Origin: an uncultured Holosporaceae bacterium
GTDB taxonomy: Bacteria > Pseudomonadota > Alphaproteobacteria > RUG11792
NCBI GenBank assembly: GCA_947285985.1
Contig: CAMYPB010000003.1
Location: 1 to 29,816 of the forward strand
Direction: 5' to 3'
DNA length: 29,816 nucleotides
Position numbers and translations under genes: made by a program. Positions 1-7,792 of the stretch are shown here, piece by piece. The notes beneath the pieces were generated by a model, which worked only from the letters and a program-made list of their open reading frames with translations, did not search any database and was not told the DNA's origin. Each line of letters starts with the position of its first letter. Within the stretch, counting starts at the first letter, position 1.

Positions 1-914
1 ATTCTCAACTTGATGATCTGATTCTCTTGCGATCTGATGGAACCCCAACATATAGGTTGTCTGTTGTCGTTGATGATCACGATATGGGAATAACTCATGT
101 CATACGAGGAGATGATCATCTAACGAATACATTCAGGCAGGTTCAAATATATAAGGCGTGTGGATGGGATGTTCCAAAATTCGCACATATCCCCCTTATA
201 TATGGACCTGATGGAACGAAATTATCGAAACGTCATGGGGCTGTGAGCGCGAAGGATTATCGAGAGCTCGGATATCTTCCAGAAGCCATATGTAATTATT
301 TATTGAGACTTGGATGGAGTCATCAAGATCATGAGATAATATCGAGGGATGAGGCTATAGAGTGGTTCGACTTCGATTCTGTTGGGAAATCTCCTTCGAG
401 ATTTGATATGGCAAAACTCAATAATTTAAATGCACATTATATAAGGGAGAGATCAAATGATTCACTCCTCGACAGTCTTCTCCCATTCTTGAAGGAGAGA
501 TATGGAGATATATCAGACGATTCTATCAATTTTATTAAAAAAGGAATGAATAGTTTGAAGGAACGTGCGAAGACATTAGTCGATCTTGCAGAGTCGTGTG
601 ATATATATATCAAGTCTCCTGATAGTTATGATGATAAATGTCAGAAATACGCATCTTTGAATCATATAAAATTGTTGAGAAAAGTTATTGATATAATAAA
701 TGAATATGATGATATATTCGAAGATGAGATGTGTGATAGAGTGAAAAAGTTGTCAGTAGATGAAAATATTAAACTCGTTGAAATCGCACAGAGTTTAAGG
801 AGTGCGTTGTCTGGACGTTTGATCTCCCCGAGTGTATTCGAAATCATGGAGATTATAGGTAAAAATAACACGATCTCAAGAATTGAACATTTTATTAAAA
901 ATTATTCAGTTTAG
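1..914 (+). CDS. gltX: Glutamyl-tRNA synthetase, C-terminal part (5' end outside window)
   Basis: Attaches glutamate to tRNA(Glu) in the cytoplasm (class I aminoacyl-tRNA synthetase). The frame is open from the first full codon at base 3 and reads SQLDDLILLRSDGTPTY, which belongs to the middle of the catalytic domain, so the true start lies upstream. Visible landmarks are VVVDDHDMGITHVIRGDDH and the class I signature TKLSKRHGA (KLSKR at bases 219-233), followed by the WSHQDHE segment and the helical anticodon-binding domain. About the last 300 residues are present, consistent with a normal GltX of roughly 470. Many alphaproteobacteria have two GltX paralogues, one able to charge tRNA(Gln); which one this is cannot be told here. 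The stop codon lies inside a perfect 12-bp stem-loop. Confidence 0.96.
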   Translation, partial: SQLDDLILLRSDGTPTYRLSVVVDDHDMGITHVIRGDDHLTNTFRQVQIYKACGWDVPKFAHIPLIYGPDGTKLSKRHGAVSAKDYRELGYLPEAICNYLLRLGWSHQDHEIISRDEAIEWFDFDSVGKSPSRFDMAKLNNLNAHYIRERSNDSLLDSLLPFLKERYGDISDDSINFIKKGMNSLKERAKTLVDLAESCDIYIKSPDSYDDKCQKYASLNHIKLLRKVIDIINEYDDIFEDEMCDRVKKLSVDENIKLVEIAQSLRSALSGRLISPSVFEIMEIIGKNNTISRIEHFIKNYSV

Positions 915-934
915 AAGTATCTAAACTGAATTTT
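904..934 (+). terminator. Stem-loop overlapping the gltX stop codon, probable weak terminator
   Basis: A perfect 12-bp inverted repeat (904-915 ATTCAGTTTAGA, 920-931 TCTAAACTGAAT) with a 4-base loop AGTA ends in a short T4 tract and further AT-rich sequence. The gltX TAG (912-914) is inside the 5' arm. The stem is AT-rich and the T tract short, so termination may be partial, leaving read-through into acpS, which has no clear promoter of its own. Confidence 0.55.
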
Positions 935-951
935 ATAGGAATTTTATTAAA

Positions 952-1335
952 ATGATCGTGGGAGTTGGGGTTGATATGTCTGATACACGTCGTATCAAGA
1001 CTTCGATCGATAAATTTGGAGATAGGTTTCTAAATAAAATTTTCACAAAAAACGAGATAGCTTTTTGTAAAAAACGTGTTAGATTTGTCGAATCTTTAAC
1101 GAAAATGTTTTCTATCAAGGAGGCTTTGTTAAAAGCTATCTCGAATACTCGTGGGATTTTTTGGAAGGACATGGAAATTTTTCACAATCCTGATGGGAAA
1201 CCGTATGTCAAGATTTATAATATGGCCCATAAAAATTTGATGGATAAAATTGGAGATAGATCGTTTAATATTGAAGTTTCCGTTACAGATGAGATACCAT
1301 ATGTTTGTGCGTTTGTTATAATTGAGAGTTTTTAA
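952..1335 (+). CDS. acpS: Holo-[acyl-carrier-protein] synthase
   Basis: Transfers 4'-phosphopantetheine from CoA to a serine of acyl carrier protein, activating it for fatty-acid synthesis. The 127-residue length is normal for AcpS. The N terminus IVGVGVDMSDTRRI matches the family G-[IV]-D-x-x-x-x-x-R-[IV] pattern, with Asp8 as the expected Mg ligand. FSIKEALLKAIS corresponds to the conserved KEA..KA helix with the second metal ligand Glu. WKDMEIF..DGKP matches the family w.DIev....GkP segment. The ATG at 952 is preceded by a modest TAGGA and fits the family start. It sits 37 bp after gltX and 6 bp before lepB. In many alphaproteobacteria acpS-lepB is followed by rnc-era, which are not here. 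Confidence 0.93.
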   Translation: MIVGVGVDMSDTRRIKTSIDKFGDRFLNKIFTKNEIAFCKKRVRFVESLTKMFSIKEALLKAISNTRGIFWKDMEIFHNPDGKPYVKIYNMAHKNLMDKIGDRSFNIEVSVTDEIPYVCAFVIIESF

Positions 1336-1341
1336 AGAGAT

Positions 1342-2091
1342 ATGTCGAGTTCTAATATTAAAAAAAGTCTAAGGGAATGGATTTTTGTTTTATTTGGTTT
1401 TGTATTCGTGAATTGTGTTTTGTTTCAACCTTTCAAAATTCCGTCTGGGTCTATGATTCCAACGCTTCTCGTTGGTGATTTTTTGATTGTGAATAAATTT
1501 GTTTATGGGTATTCGAATGATTCTTTCAGGATTGGAACGTTTAATCTTCCTCTTCCAAAATTGAATGGACGAATCTTTGGAAATACTCTCCCGAAGAGAG
1601 GGGAAGTTGTTGTCTTTCGAAATACAAAGGATCGGGATTTAAATTATATAAAAAGAATCATAGGGATGCCAGGAGATACGATCCAAGTTATAGACGGGGT
1701 CGTTCACATCAATCAAAAACCCGTTGAACTTAGGGAGATGGAAACATTTTCCATAATAGATCGTGGAGAATATACGGTTTATAAAAGATTTATGGAAAAA
1801 TTTCCGGATAGTGACTTTGAACATGTCATCATAAAGAGGGATGATTTTGGGAAGGGTCATCTTGATAATGTTGGACCTTTTGTTATTCCTGAAGGACATT
1901 ATTTCATGATGGGAGATAATCGTGATAACTCACAAGATAGTCGTGTTATGGAAGCCGTTGGATTTATTCCTCTAGAACGTATTATGGGGCGTGCGGAATG
2001 TATATTCTTTTCAACGAGTGCGACGATATTTGAACCATTAAAATGGCCTTTTTCAATAAGATATGAACGTATATTCACAGCTATAAGATAG
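1342..2091 (+). CDS. lepB: Signal peptidase I
   Basis: Membrane serine protease that cleaves signal peptides from proteins exported by Sec (or Tat). At 249 residues it is the usual size for the short alphaproteobacterial form. It has one N-terminal membrane anchor (about 12-29), then the catalytic serine box IPSGSMIPTL with Ser37 as nucleophile. The lysine box is YIKRIIGMPGD with Lys104 as general base, and the last conserved box is GDNRDNSQDSR (191-201). The first ATG after acpS is used; the Shine-Dalgarno is weak, so translation may be coupled to acpS. An intrinsic terminator follows, closing this small transcription unit. SecA and SecY, which deliver its substrates, are in the same window. 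Confidence 0.97.
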   Translation: MSSSNIKKSLREWIFVLFGFVFVNCVLFQPFKIPSGSMIPTLLVGDFLIVNKFVYGYSNDSFRIGTFNLPLPKLNGRIFGNTLPKRGEVVVFRNTKDRDLNYIKRIIGMPGDTIQVIDGVVHINQKPVELREMETFSIIDRGEYTVYKRFMEKFPDSDFEHVIIKRDDFGKGHLDNVGPFVIPEGHYFMMGDNRDNSQDSRVMEAVGFIPLERIMGRAECIFFSTSATIFEPLKWPFSIRYERIFTAIR

Positions 2092-2116
2092 TTGTAATTT
2101 TATTTTTTTTCTTCGA

Positions 2117-2152
2117 AACCATTCCGTTAAAATTTTCGGATTGGTTTTTTTT
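2117..2152 (+). terminator. Intrinsic terminator after lepB
   Basis: Stem 2117-2126 (AACCATTCCG) pairs with 2137-2146 (CGGATTGGTT) with one T-T mismatch, around a 10-base loop. It runs straight into an uninterrupted T tract. It begins 26 bp after the lepB stop and separates the gltX-acpS-lepB group from the ribosomal block. Confidence 0.85.
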
Positions 2153-2451
2153 ATATTATCCTAAAAAAAATGTGTACGAAATGTCATGGTATAGCAATAT
2201 ATATGTTATTATTATCTTATGGTACACATTAAACACGATGTTATATGTAAAATAGTTTATATATATAATTTCTTGTTATAAAAATGTCACAATAAAAATT
2301 TATATAATGTTATTATAAAAGGAGGGATACAATGTAGTGTGAAACTTGATGTTATGTACTGAAAGGTTGATTTCTGATGAGTATGTCAATTATTTCGTGT
2401 TAAGATTTTTTTTAGTTTAGAAAAATAATTGTGTTATTCATTCGTATGATA
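2153..2451. other. Non-coding AT-rich gap upstream of the str operon
   Basis: No tRNA, other RNA gene or credible protein gene is visible. The gap holds an A8-TGTGTACGAAATG motif (2163-2183) that recurs at 29342-29363. It also holds a strong ribosome-binding site AAAAGGAGGG (2317-2326) followed after 5 bases by ATG-TAG (2332-2337). Two very short ORFs follow: GTG at 2339 (7 codons) and ATG at 2377 (8 codons). These could be leader peptides or remains of a lost gene. No convincing promoter was found for them; TATAAT at 2303-2308 lacks a good -35. Confidence 0.6.
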
Positions 2452-2481
2452 TTGACTTTACATGTATAAGGTGTGTAGAAT
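2452..2481 (+). promoter_or_regulatory. Sigma70-type promoter of the ribosomal block
   Basis: TTGACT (2452-2457) and TAGAAT (2476-2481) are separated by 18 bp, each 5/6 to consensus. This predicts a start near 2488 and a leader of about 58 bases before rpsL. The leader can form a small hairpin, CGGCGT (2495-2500) with ACGCTG (2507-2512). It is the only strong promoter seen ahead of the 31-gene block. Confidence 0.7.
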
Positions 2482-2545
2482 ATATTATAAATGTCGGCGT
2501 GTTTTTACGCTGTTTGTTATGATTTTTTGTTAAGAAAAGGGAATA

Positions 2546-2917
2546 ATGCCTACAATTAACCAGTTGATAAAAACGCCTAGAAAAGCTAGGGTTTATAGAA
2601 ACAAGGTTCCTGCTTTGGAATCTTGTCCGCAGAAGCGCGGTGTATGTGCGCGTGTGTTTACGACAACTCCTAAAAAACCTAACTCAGCTTTGAGAAAGGT
2701 TGCTCGTATTCGTTTGACGAATGGTTTTGAGGTTACTGGTTATATCCCTGGTGAGGGTCACAATCTACAGGAACACTCTGTTGTTATGATTCGCGGTGGG
2801 CGTGTGAAAGACTTGCCTGGTGTTCGATATCATATAATAAGAGGTACTTTAGATACCCAAGGGGTTAAAGATAGGAAACAGTCGCGTTCCAAATATGGCG
2901 CGAAGAAACCTAAATAG
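2546..2917 (+). CDS. rpsL: 30S ribosomal protein S12
   Basis: Small-subunit protein at the decoding centre, important for accuracy. The 123-residue length is standard. The conserved TTPKKPNSALRK segment has Lys43 and the GGRVKDLPGVRYH loop has Lys88 and Pro91, all unaltered, so no classical streptomycin-resistance change is present. The ATG follows AAAAGGGAAT, a good Shine-Dalgarno. It is the first gene after the promoter at 2452-2481 and precedes rpsG by 21 bp, the classical str order. Confidence 0.98.
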   Translation: MPTINQLIKTPRKARVYRNKVPALESCPQKRGVCARVFTTTPKKPNSALRKVARIRLTNGFEVTGYIPGEGHNLQEHSVVMIRGGRVKDLPGVRYHIIRGTLDTQGVKDRKQSRSKYGAKKPK

Positions 2918-2938
2918 TTTTTGGGAAGAGGAAAGCAT

Positions 2939-3409
2939 ATGGCGAGACGTAGAGCTGCTGAAAAAAGAGAGATATTTAAGGATCCTAAATATGGTGACGT
3001 CATAGTCACGAAATTTATGAATTGCTTGATGTATGATGGAAAGAAGTCAGTGTCTGAGCGTATACTTTATGGTGCGTTCGATAGAATTCAAGGAAAAAAT
3101 GGGAAGAATTGCCTTGAGTTGTTTCATGACGCTTTAAATAATGTTAGGCCTACTTTAGAGGTTCGATCAAGAAGAGTTGGAGGGGCAACTTATCAGGTTC
3201 CAACAGAGGTTGCTCCTGTACGTGCTCAGGCTTTATCCATCAGATGGTTGATAAATGCTGCGAGGGGTCGCTCAGAAAATACTATGGAGGAGCGTTTAGC
3301 TGCTGAGATTCTTGATGCGGCATCTGGGAAAGGTGCTTCCGTTAAGAAACGTGAAGATACGCATAAGATGGCAGAAGCGAATAGAGCCTTTGCTCATTAT
3401 AGATGGTAG
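2939..3409 (+). CDS. rpsG: 30S ribosomal protein S7
   Basis: Primary 16S rRNA-binding protein that nucleates assembly of the 30S head and lines the E site. The start was set at the ATG at 2939, giving 156 residues that begin MARRRAAEKREI like other S7 proteins and follow GAAGAGGA at proper distance. The in-frame TTG at 2921 would add six residues not typical of the family. Conserved features include YGDVIVTKFMNCLMYDGKK, LEVRSRRVGGATYQVP and the C-terminal AHYRW. Its position between rpsL and fusA is the classical str order; S7 is the usual autoregulator of that operon in E. coli. Confidence 0.97.
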   Translation: MARRRAAEKREIFKDPKYGDVIVTKFMNCLMYDGKKSVSERILYGAFDRIQGKNGKNCLELFHDALNNVRPTLEVRSRRVGGATYQVPTEVAPVRAQALSIRWLINAARGRSENTMEERLAAEILDAASGKGASVKKREDTHKMAEANRAFAHYRW

Positions 3410-3424
3410 TTTTGGGGAATGGTT

Positions 3425-5497
3425 ATGAAACGCGAAACTAAGATCGAAAATTATCGCAATATAGGTATCATGGCGCATATTGACGCCGGGAAGACTACAA
3501 CTACTGAGCGTATCTTGTTTTATACGGGAAAATCTTATAAAATAGGAGAGGTCCACGAAGGTGCGGCCACCATGGATTGGATGGAGCAAGAACAAGAAAG
3601 GGGTATTACTATAACTTCTGCTGCGACTACTTGTTTTTGGAAAGGTCATAGAATCAATATCATAGATACACCGGGGCATGTTGATTTTACTGTTGAAGTT
3701 GAGAGGAGTCTCAGGGTTTTGGATGGTGCTGTTGCGGTTTTTGATGGTGTCGCAGGGGTTGAGCCTCAATCCGAGACTGTATGGAGGCAAGCTGATAAGT
3801 ATCGTGTTCCGAGAATTTGTTTTGTAAACAAGATGGATAGAATGGGAGCGGATTTCTATAGGTGTGTTGATATGATTGTCGATAGGCTGGGTGCTAGGCC
3901 CGTCGTTTTGGCTCTGCCTATTGGGTCAGAAAGCGAATTCAGTGGTATCGTGGATGTGGTTAATATGAAGGCTTATATCTGGAGTAGCGAGGATATGGGT
4001 GCGCATTATGATATCGTTGATGTTCCTGACTCTCTTAAAGAAAAAGCTGAAGAATATCGCGTTAAGCTTCTTGATACAATAGTAGAGGTCGATGATTCTG
4101 CCATGGAAGCTTATCTTGATGGAAAAGATATTTGCATCGATTTGATTAAAAGTTGCATAAGAAAAGGGACTATAAGTGGAAGGTTTGTTCCAGTTATGTG
4201 TGGTACCGCTTTTAAAAATAAAGGTGTCCAGCCGCTGCTTGATGCTGTTGTCGATTACCTTCCTTCTCCTCTGGATATAGGTGCGATACAGGGAGTTGAT
4301 TTGAAGGGTAATGAGGTTTTACGCAATCCTGATGATGCTGAACCATTTTCCGGTTTGGCTTTTAAGATTATGACGGATCCTTTTGTTGGTAGCATAACGT
4401 TCTTTAGAGTTTATTCCGGTATTTTAGAATCGGGTAGTAGTGTTTTAAATTCTGTAAAGGATAAATCAGAACGTATAGGTCGTATGTTGTTGATGCATGC
4501 AAACAATAGAGAAGATATAAAGTATGCCGCTGCTGGTGATATTGTTGCATTGTGTGGTTTGAAGTATACTACTACTGGTGAGACGTTATGCTCTCCTACA
4601 CAACCTGTTATTCTGGAAAAAATGGAATTTCCGGAGCCTGTTATAGAGATTGCTATAGAGCCTAATACGAAGGCTGATCAAGAAAAGATGGGGATAGCTT
4701 TGTCCAGGATGGCTGCAGAAGATCCTTCTTTTAAAGTTTCGTCTGATCCTGAATCTGGGCAAACTATAATTAAAGGGATGGGAGAGCTGCATTTAGATAT
4801 CAAAGTTGATATTTTAAGAAGAGAGTATAAGGTCGATGCAAAAGTGGGCGCTCCTCAAGTTGCTTATCGTGAAACTGTAACAAAGGCTGGGGAGATTGAT
4901 TATACTCATAAGAAGCAATCTGGTGGTGCTGGTCAATTTGCTCGTGTTAAGATAGTGTTTGAACCTCTTGAACCAGGATCGGGTTTTGTATTTGATAACA
5001 AAATTGTAGGTGGTGTTGTTCCAAAAGAGTATATACCAGGAGTAATTAAAGGCTTACAATCTGCTATGGAGACAGGGGTAGTTGCAGGTTTTCCCGTCAT
5101 AGATTTTAAAGCTACGTTAATTGATGGGGCATATCATGATGTTGATTCTAGTGTTTTGGCCTTCGAAATAGCTTCTCGTGCAGCTTTTAAGGAAGGTGTT
5201 GTGAAGTGTGCACCTAGATTGTTGGAACCTATGATGAAAGTTGATGTTGTTACACCAGAGGATTATATGGGAGATGTCATAGGTGATCTTAATAGTCGTA
5301 GGGGGCAAGTTTCTGGTATGGATCAAAGAGGGAATGCACGTGTGATATCAGCTATGGTTCCGTTAGCAAATATGTTCGGTTATGTAAATGTGTTGCGTTC
5401 TATGAGTCAGGGACGTGCGCAATTTTCTATGGTTTTTGATCATTATGAACAGGTTCCTCAGAATATTGCTGATGAAATAAAAGCTAAAATGTCGTAA
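3425..5497 (+). CDS. fusA: Elongation factor G
   Basis: GTPase that moves tRNA and mRNA through the ribosome and helps recycle ribosomes. With the ATG at 3425 it has 690 residues, normal for EF-G. G motifs are all present: G1 AHIDAGKTT (17-25), switch region RGITITSAAT (from 59), G3 DTPGHVD (81-87) and G4 NKMD (135-138). Domain IV shows HKKQSGGAGQFARVKI and the C terminus shows GYVNVLRSMSQGRAQFSM. The upstream in-frame ATG at 3419 is only 0-1 base from the GGGGA motif (3414-3418), whereas 3425 is 6 bases away, so 3425 is preferred. Ends 44 bp before tuf. Confidence 0.97.
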   Translation: MKRETKIENYRNIGIMAHIDAGKTTTTERILFYTGKSYKIGEVHEGAATMDWMEQEQERGITITSAATTCFWKGHRINIIDTPGHVDFTVEVERSLRVLDGAVAVFDGVAGVEPQSETVWRQADKYRVPRICFVNKMDRMGADFYRCVDMIVDRLGARPVVLALPIGSESEFSGIVDVVNMKAYIWSSEDMGAHYDIVDVPDSLKEKAEEYRVKLLDTIVEVDDSAMEAYLDGKDICIDLIKSCIRKGTISGRFVPVMCGTAFKNKGVQPLLDAVVDYLPSPLDIGAIQGVDLKGNEVLRNPDDAEPFSGLAFKIMTDPFVGSITFFRVYSGILESGSSVLNSVKDKSERIGRMLLMHANNREDIKYAAAGDIVALCGLKYTTTGETLCSPTQPVILEKMEFPEPVIEIAIEPNTKADQEKMGIALSRMAAEDPSFKVSSDPESGQTIIKGMGELHLDIKVDILRREYKVDAKVGAPQVAYRETVTKAGEIDYTHKKQSGGAGQFARVKIVFEPLEPGSGFVFDNKIVGGVVPKEYIPGVIKGLQSAMETGVVAGFPVIDFKATLIDGAYHDVDSSVLAFEIASRAAFKEGVVKCAPRLLEPMMKVDVVTPEDYMGDVIGDLNSRRGQVSGMDQRGNARVISAMVPLANMFGYVNVLRSMSQGRAQFSMVFDHYEQVPQNIADEIKAKMS

Positions 5498-5541
5498 TAT
5501 ATGGACGATAGTGTTAATTGTTTTTTTTATGGAGTGATAAA

Positions 5542-6729
5542 ATGTCAAAAGAAAAATTTGAGAGATCTAAGCCGCATTGTAATATAGGGACGATAGGTCA
5601 TGTTGATCATGGAAAAACTACGTTAACGGCTGCAATAACTAAGGTTTTGGCTGATTTAGGGCAAGCGAATTTTAAAGCTTATGATGAGATTGATGGTGCG
5701 CCTGAAGAGAAAGCGAGAGGTATAACTATATCTACCGCTCACGTTGAGTACGAGACAGCTACGAGGCATTACGCGCATGTGGATTGTCCGGGACATGCTG
5801 ATTATGTAAAAAATATGATTAGTGCTGCGCAGATGGATGGTGCCATACTTGTTGTATCGGCTGCAGATGGTCCAAAACCTCAGACAAGAGAGCATGTTTT
5901 GTTAGCTCGTCAGGTTGGAGTTCCTGCGCTAGTGGTTTATCTGAACAAGATGGATATGGTGGACGATCCTGAACTTGTAGATCTAGTTGAGATGGAAGTG
6001 AGAGAATTATTGAGTTCTTACAATTTCCCAGGGGATCAAATTCCTATTATTCGTGGTTCTGCATTGGTTGCACTGGAGGGTGGAGATCAATCGTTAGGAA
6101 AGGATTCTATTATGAAATTAATGGAAGCTGTTGATTCGTATATCCCTCAACCGGAAAGGGCGATTGATAAACCTTTTTTGTTACCTATAGAGGATGTGTT
6201 TTCGATTTCAGGTCGTGGGACAGTTGTTACAGGGCGTGTTGAGAGAGGTGTTATAAAAGTTGGTGAAGAAGTTGAAATTGTGGGTATAAAACCTACACAA
6301 AAAACTACTGTGACTGGCGTTGAGATGTTCAGGAAGTTACTTGATCAAGGAGAAGCAGGAGATAATATAGGTGCTCTTCTTCGAGGTACAAAGAGGGAAG
6401 AAGTTGAAAGAGGTCAGGTGTTAGCAGCTCCTGGAACCATAACTCCTCACACTGAGTTTGAGGCTGAAGTTTATGTATTGACCAAGGAAGAGGGTGGACG
6501 TCATACTCCGTTCTTTGCGAATTATAGACCTCAATTTTATTTTAGGACTACAGATGTGACAGGTACTGTATCATTAGCTGAAGGTGTTGAAATGGTTATG
6601 CCTGGTGATAATGTTAAAATAAAAGTACAGCTCATTGTGCCTATTGCCATGGAGGAGAATCTTCGTTTTGCTATAAGAGAAGGCGGAAGAACCGTTGGTG
6701 CGGGTGTTGTTTCTAAAATAATAAAGTGA
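5542..6729 (+). CDS. tuf: Elongation factor Tu
   Basis: GTPase that delivers aminoacyl-tRNA to the ribosomal A site. The start at 5542 gives 395 residues beginning MSKEKFERSKPHCN, the usual N terminus; the in-frame TTG at 5518 would add eight unlikely residues. Motifs: GHVDHGKT (19-26), RGITIST with the switch I threonine, DCPGH with catalytic His85, and NKMD (135-138). Domains II and III follow, ending GRTVGAGVVSKI. It lies between fusA and rpsJ, so the str operon is joined directly to the S10 operon. Whether a second tuf copy exists elsewhere cannot be seen. Confidence 0.98.
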   Translation: MSKEKFERSKPHCNIGTIGHVDHGKTTLTAAITKVLADLGQANFKAYDEIDGAPEEKARGITISTAHVEYETATRHYAHVDCPGHADYVKNMISAAQMDGAILVVSAADGPKPQTREHVLLARQVGVPALVVYLNKMDMVDDPELVDLVEMEVRELLSSYNFPGDQIPIIRGSALVALEGGDQSLGKDSIMKLMEAVDSYIPQPERAIDKPFLLPIEDVFSISGRGTVVTGRVERGVIKVGEEVEIVGIKPTQKTTVTGVEMFRKLLDQGEAGDNIGALLRGTKREEVERGQVLAAPGTITPHTEFEAEVYVLTKEEGGRHTPFFANYRPQFYFRTTDVTGTVSLAEGVEMVMPGDNVKIKVQLIVPIAMEENLRFAIREGGRTVGAGVVSKIIK

Positions 6730-6756
6730 CAGTGTATAGAAAGAGGGATTTTTTAG

Positions 6757-7065
6757 ATGGAATGGCGTAATATAAGAATTAGGTTAAAAGCTTATGATCA
6801 TAAATTATTGGATCAGTCAGTTAGAGAAATAGTTGATGCAGCAAGGAGGACCGGCGCGGAAGTTGTAGGTCCTATCCCTCTTCCAACGCGTACACAAAGG
6901 TATACAGTCAATAGGTCCCCTCATATTGATAAAAAATCTAGGGAACAATTTGAGATTAGGACTTATAAGCGTCTTATTGATATTACAGAGTGGTTTCCTC
7001 AAACGGTAGATGCTTTGATGAAATTGGATCTAGCAGCAGGGGTTGATGTTGAAATAAAATTGTAG
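6757..7065 (+). CDS. rpsJ: 30S ribosomal protein S10
   Basis: Head protein of the 30S subunit and, in E. coli, partner of NusB in antitermination. The 102-residue length is typical. IRIRLKAYDHKLLDQSVREI, PIPLPTRTQRYTVNRSPH and the KKSREQFEIRTYKRLIDI segment are family hallmarks. An upstream AGAGGGA supports the ATG at 6757. The first three residues (MEW) differ from the common MNSQN start but align in length. It heads the S10 gene set and is followed after 16 bp by a stem-loop before rplC. Confidence 0.97.
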   Translation: MEWRNIRIRLKAYDHKLLDQSVREIVDAARRTGAEVVGPIPLPTRTQRYTVNRSPHIDKKSREQFEIRTYKRLIDITEWFPQTVDALMKLDLAAGVDVEIKL

Positions 7066-7081
7066 TACAATGTGTTCTGTA

Positions 7082-7122
7082 GGCTTCAGTTTGTGTTGCT
7101 GAAGCCAAGTTTGTTTTTGTTT
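7082..7122 (+). terminator. Stem-loop with T-rich flank between rpsJ and rplC (possible attenuator)
   Basis: GGCTTCAG (7082-7089) is perfectly complementary to CTGAAGCC (7099-7106) around a 9-base loop, followed by AAG and a T-rich run to 7122. It resembles an intrinsic terminator, yet lies inside an otherwise continuous operon. Partial termination, attenuation or an RNA-processing site would all fit. The E. coli S10 attenuator controlled by L4 is upstream of rpsJ, so this location would be different. Confidence 0.5.
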
Positions 7123-7134
7123 AGGAAAAGGTGT

Positions 7135-7773
7135 ATGAGAGTAGGGTTGATTGCCGAGAAGGTGGGTATGACTCAGTTATTTGACGACAATGGTGTGCAG
7201 GTTCCTGTAACTGTTTTGAAGGTTAATCCTTGCACAGTTGTTGCTCTTAGGAAAAAAAATGAGGATGGTTACGATGCTGTGCAACTTGGTTGTGGAGAAT
7301 GTGGTGAAAAATATTTAAACAAGCCGCAGCTGGGTTACTTTAAAAGCGTGAATTCTAAAAATTATAGAATTTTGAAAGAGTATAGAGTTGATAATATATT
7401 AGATTACAATATTGGTGATGTTTTAAAAGCTGACCATTTTTCTGTTGGTCAGTGTGTTGATGTGACAGGATTATCGATAGGTAAAGGGTTTGCTGGTGCT
7501 ATGAAGAGGCATGGTTTTGGTGGTCTTAGGGCGACGCATGGTGTTTCTATCACTCATAGGTGTCATGGTTCGACAGGTAATAGGACCTTGCCTGGTCGTG
7601 TTTTCAAAAACAAGAAGATGGCTGGTCATATGGGGAGACGCAGGGTTACTGTGCTTAATTTAAAAGTTCATTCCGTAGATTTAGATAAGGGTGTTATTTT
7701 CATTCATGGTTGTGTCCCTGGAGCGAAGAATAGTGTTGTATATGTCCGTGATGCCATTCTAAGGTGTGTATAG
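7135..7773 (+). CDS. rplC: 50S ribosomal protein L3
   Basis: Early assembly protein of the 50S subunit whose long extension reaches the peptidyl-transferase centre. The ATG at 7135 gives 212 residues starting MRVGLIAEKVGMTQLF, the normal L3 start; the open frame upstream (from GTG 7072) covers the intergenic stem-loop and is not conserved-looking. DVTGLSIGKGFAGAMKRHGF and PGRVFKNKKMAGHMGRRRVT are clear L3 motifs. The residue equivalent to E. coli Gln150, methylated by PrmB, is threonine (Thr151) here, and the neighbouring Gln148 equivalent is asparagine (Asn149), so that modification site is missing. Confidence 0.97.
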   Translation: MRVGLIAEKVGMTQLFDDNGVQVPVTVLKVNPCTVVALRKKNEDGYDAVQLGCGECGEKYLNKPQLGYFKSVNSKNYRILKEYRVDNILDYNIGDVLKADHFSVGQCVDVTGLSIGKGFAGAMKRHGFGGLRATHGVSITHRCHGSTGNRTLPGRVFKNKKMAGHMGRRRVTVLNLKVHSVDLDKGVIFIHGCVPGAKNSVVYVRDAILRCV

Positions 7774-7792
7774 TAATTGATAGGGAAAAATT

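Noticed and set aside
2153..2545. tRNA, small stable RNA or CRISPR in the gap before rpsL
   Set aside because: No cloverleaf, conserved RNA core or regularly spaced repeat could be found by reading both strands.
3296..3790. 164-codon minus-strand open frame across rpsG and fusA
   Set aside because: Antisense shadow of two certain genes, with no family resemblance.
7072..7134. N-terminal extension of rplC from GTG 7072
   Set aside because: It covers the intergenic stem-loop, and L3 normally begins at the equivalent of ATG 7135.
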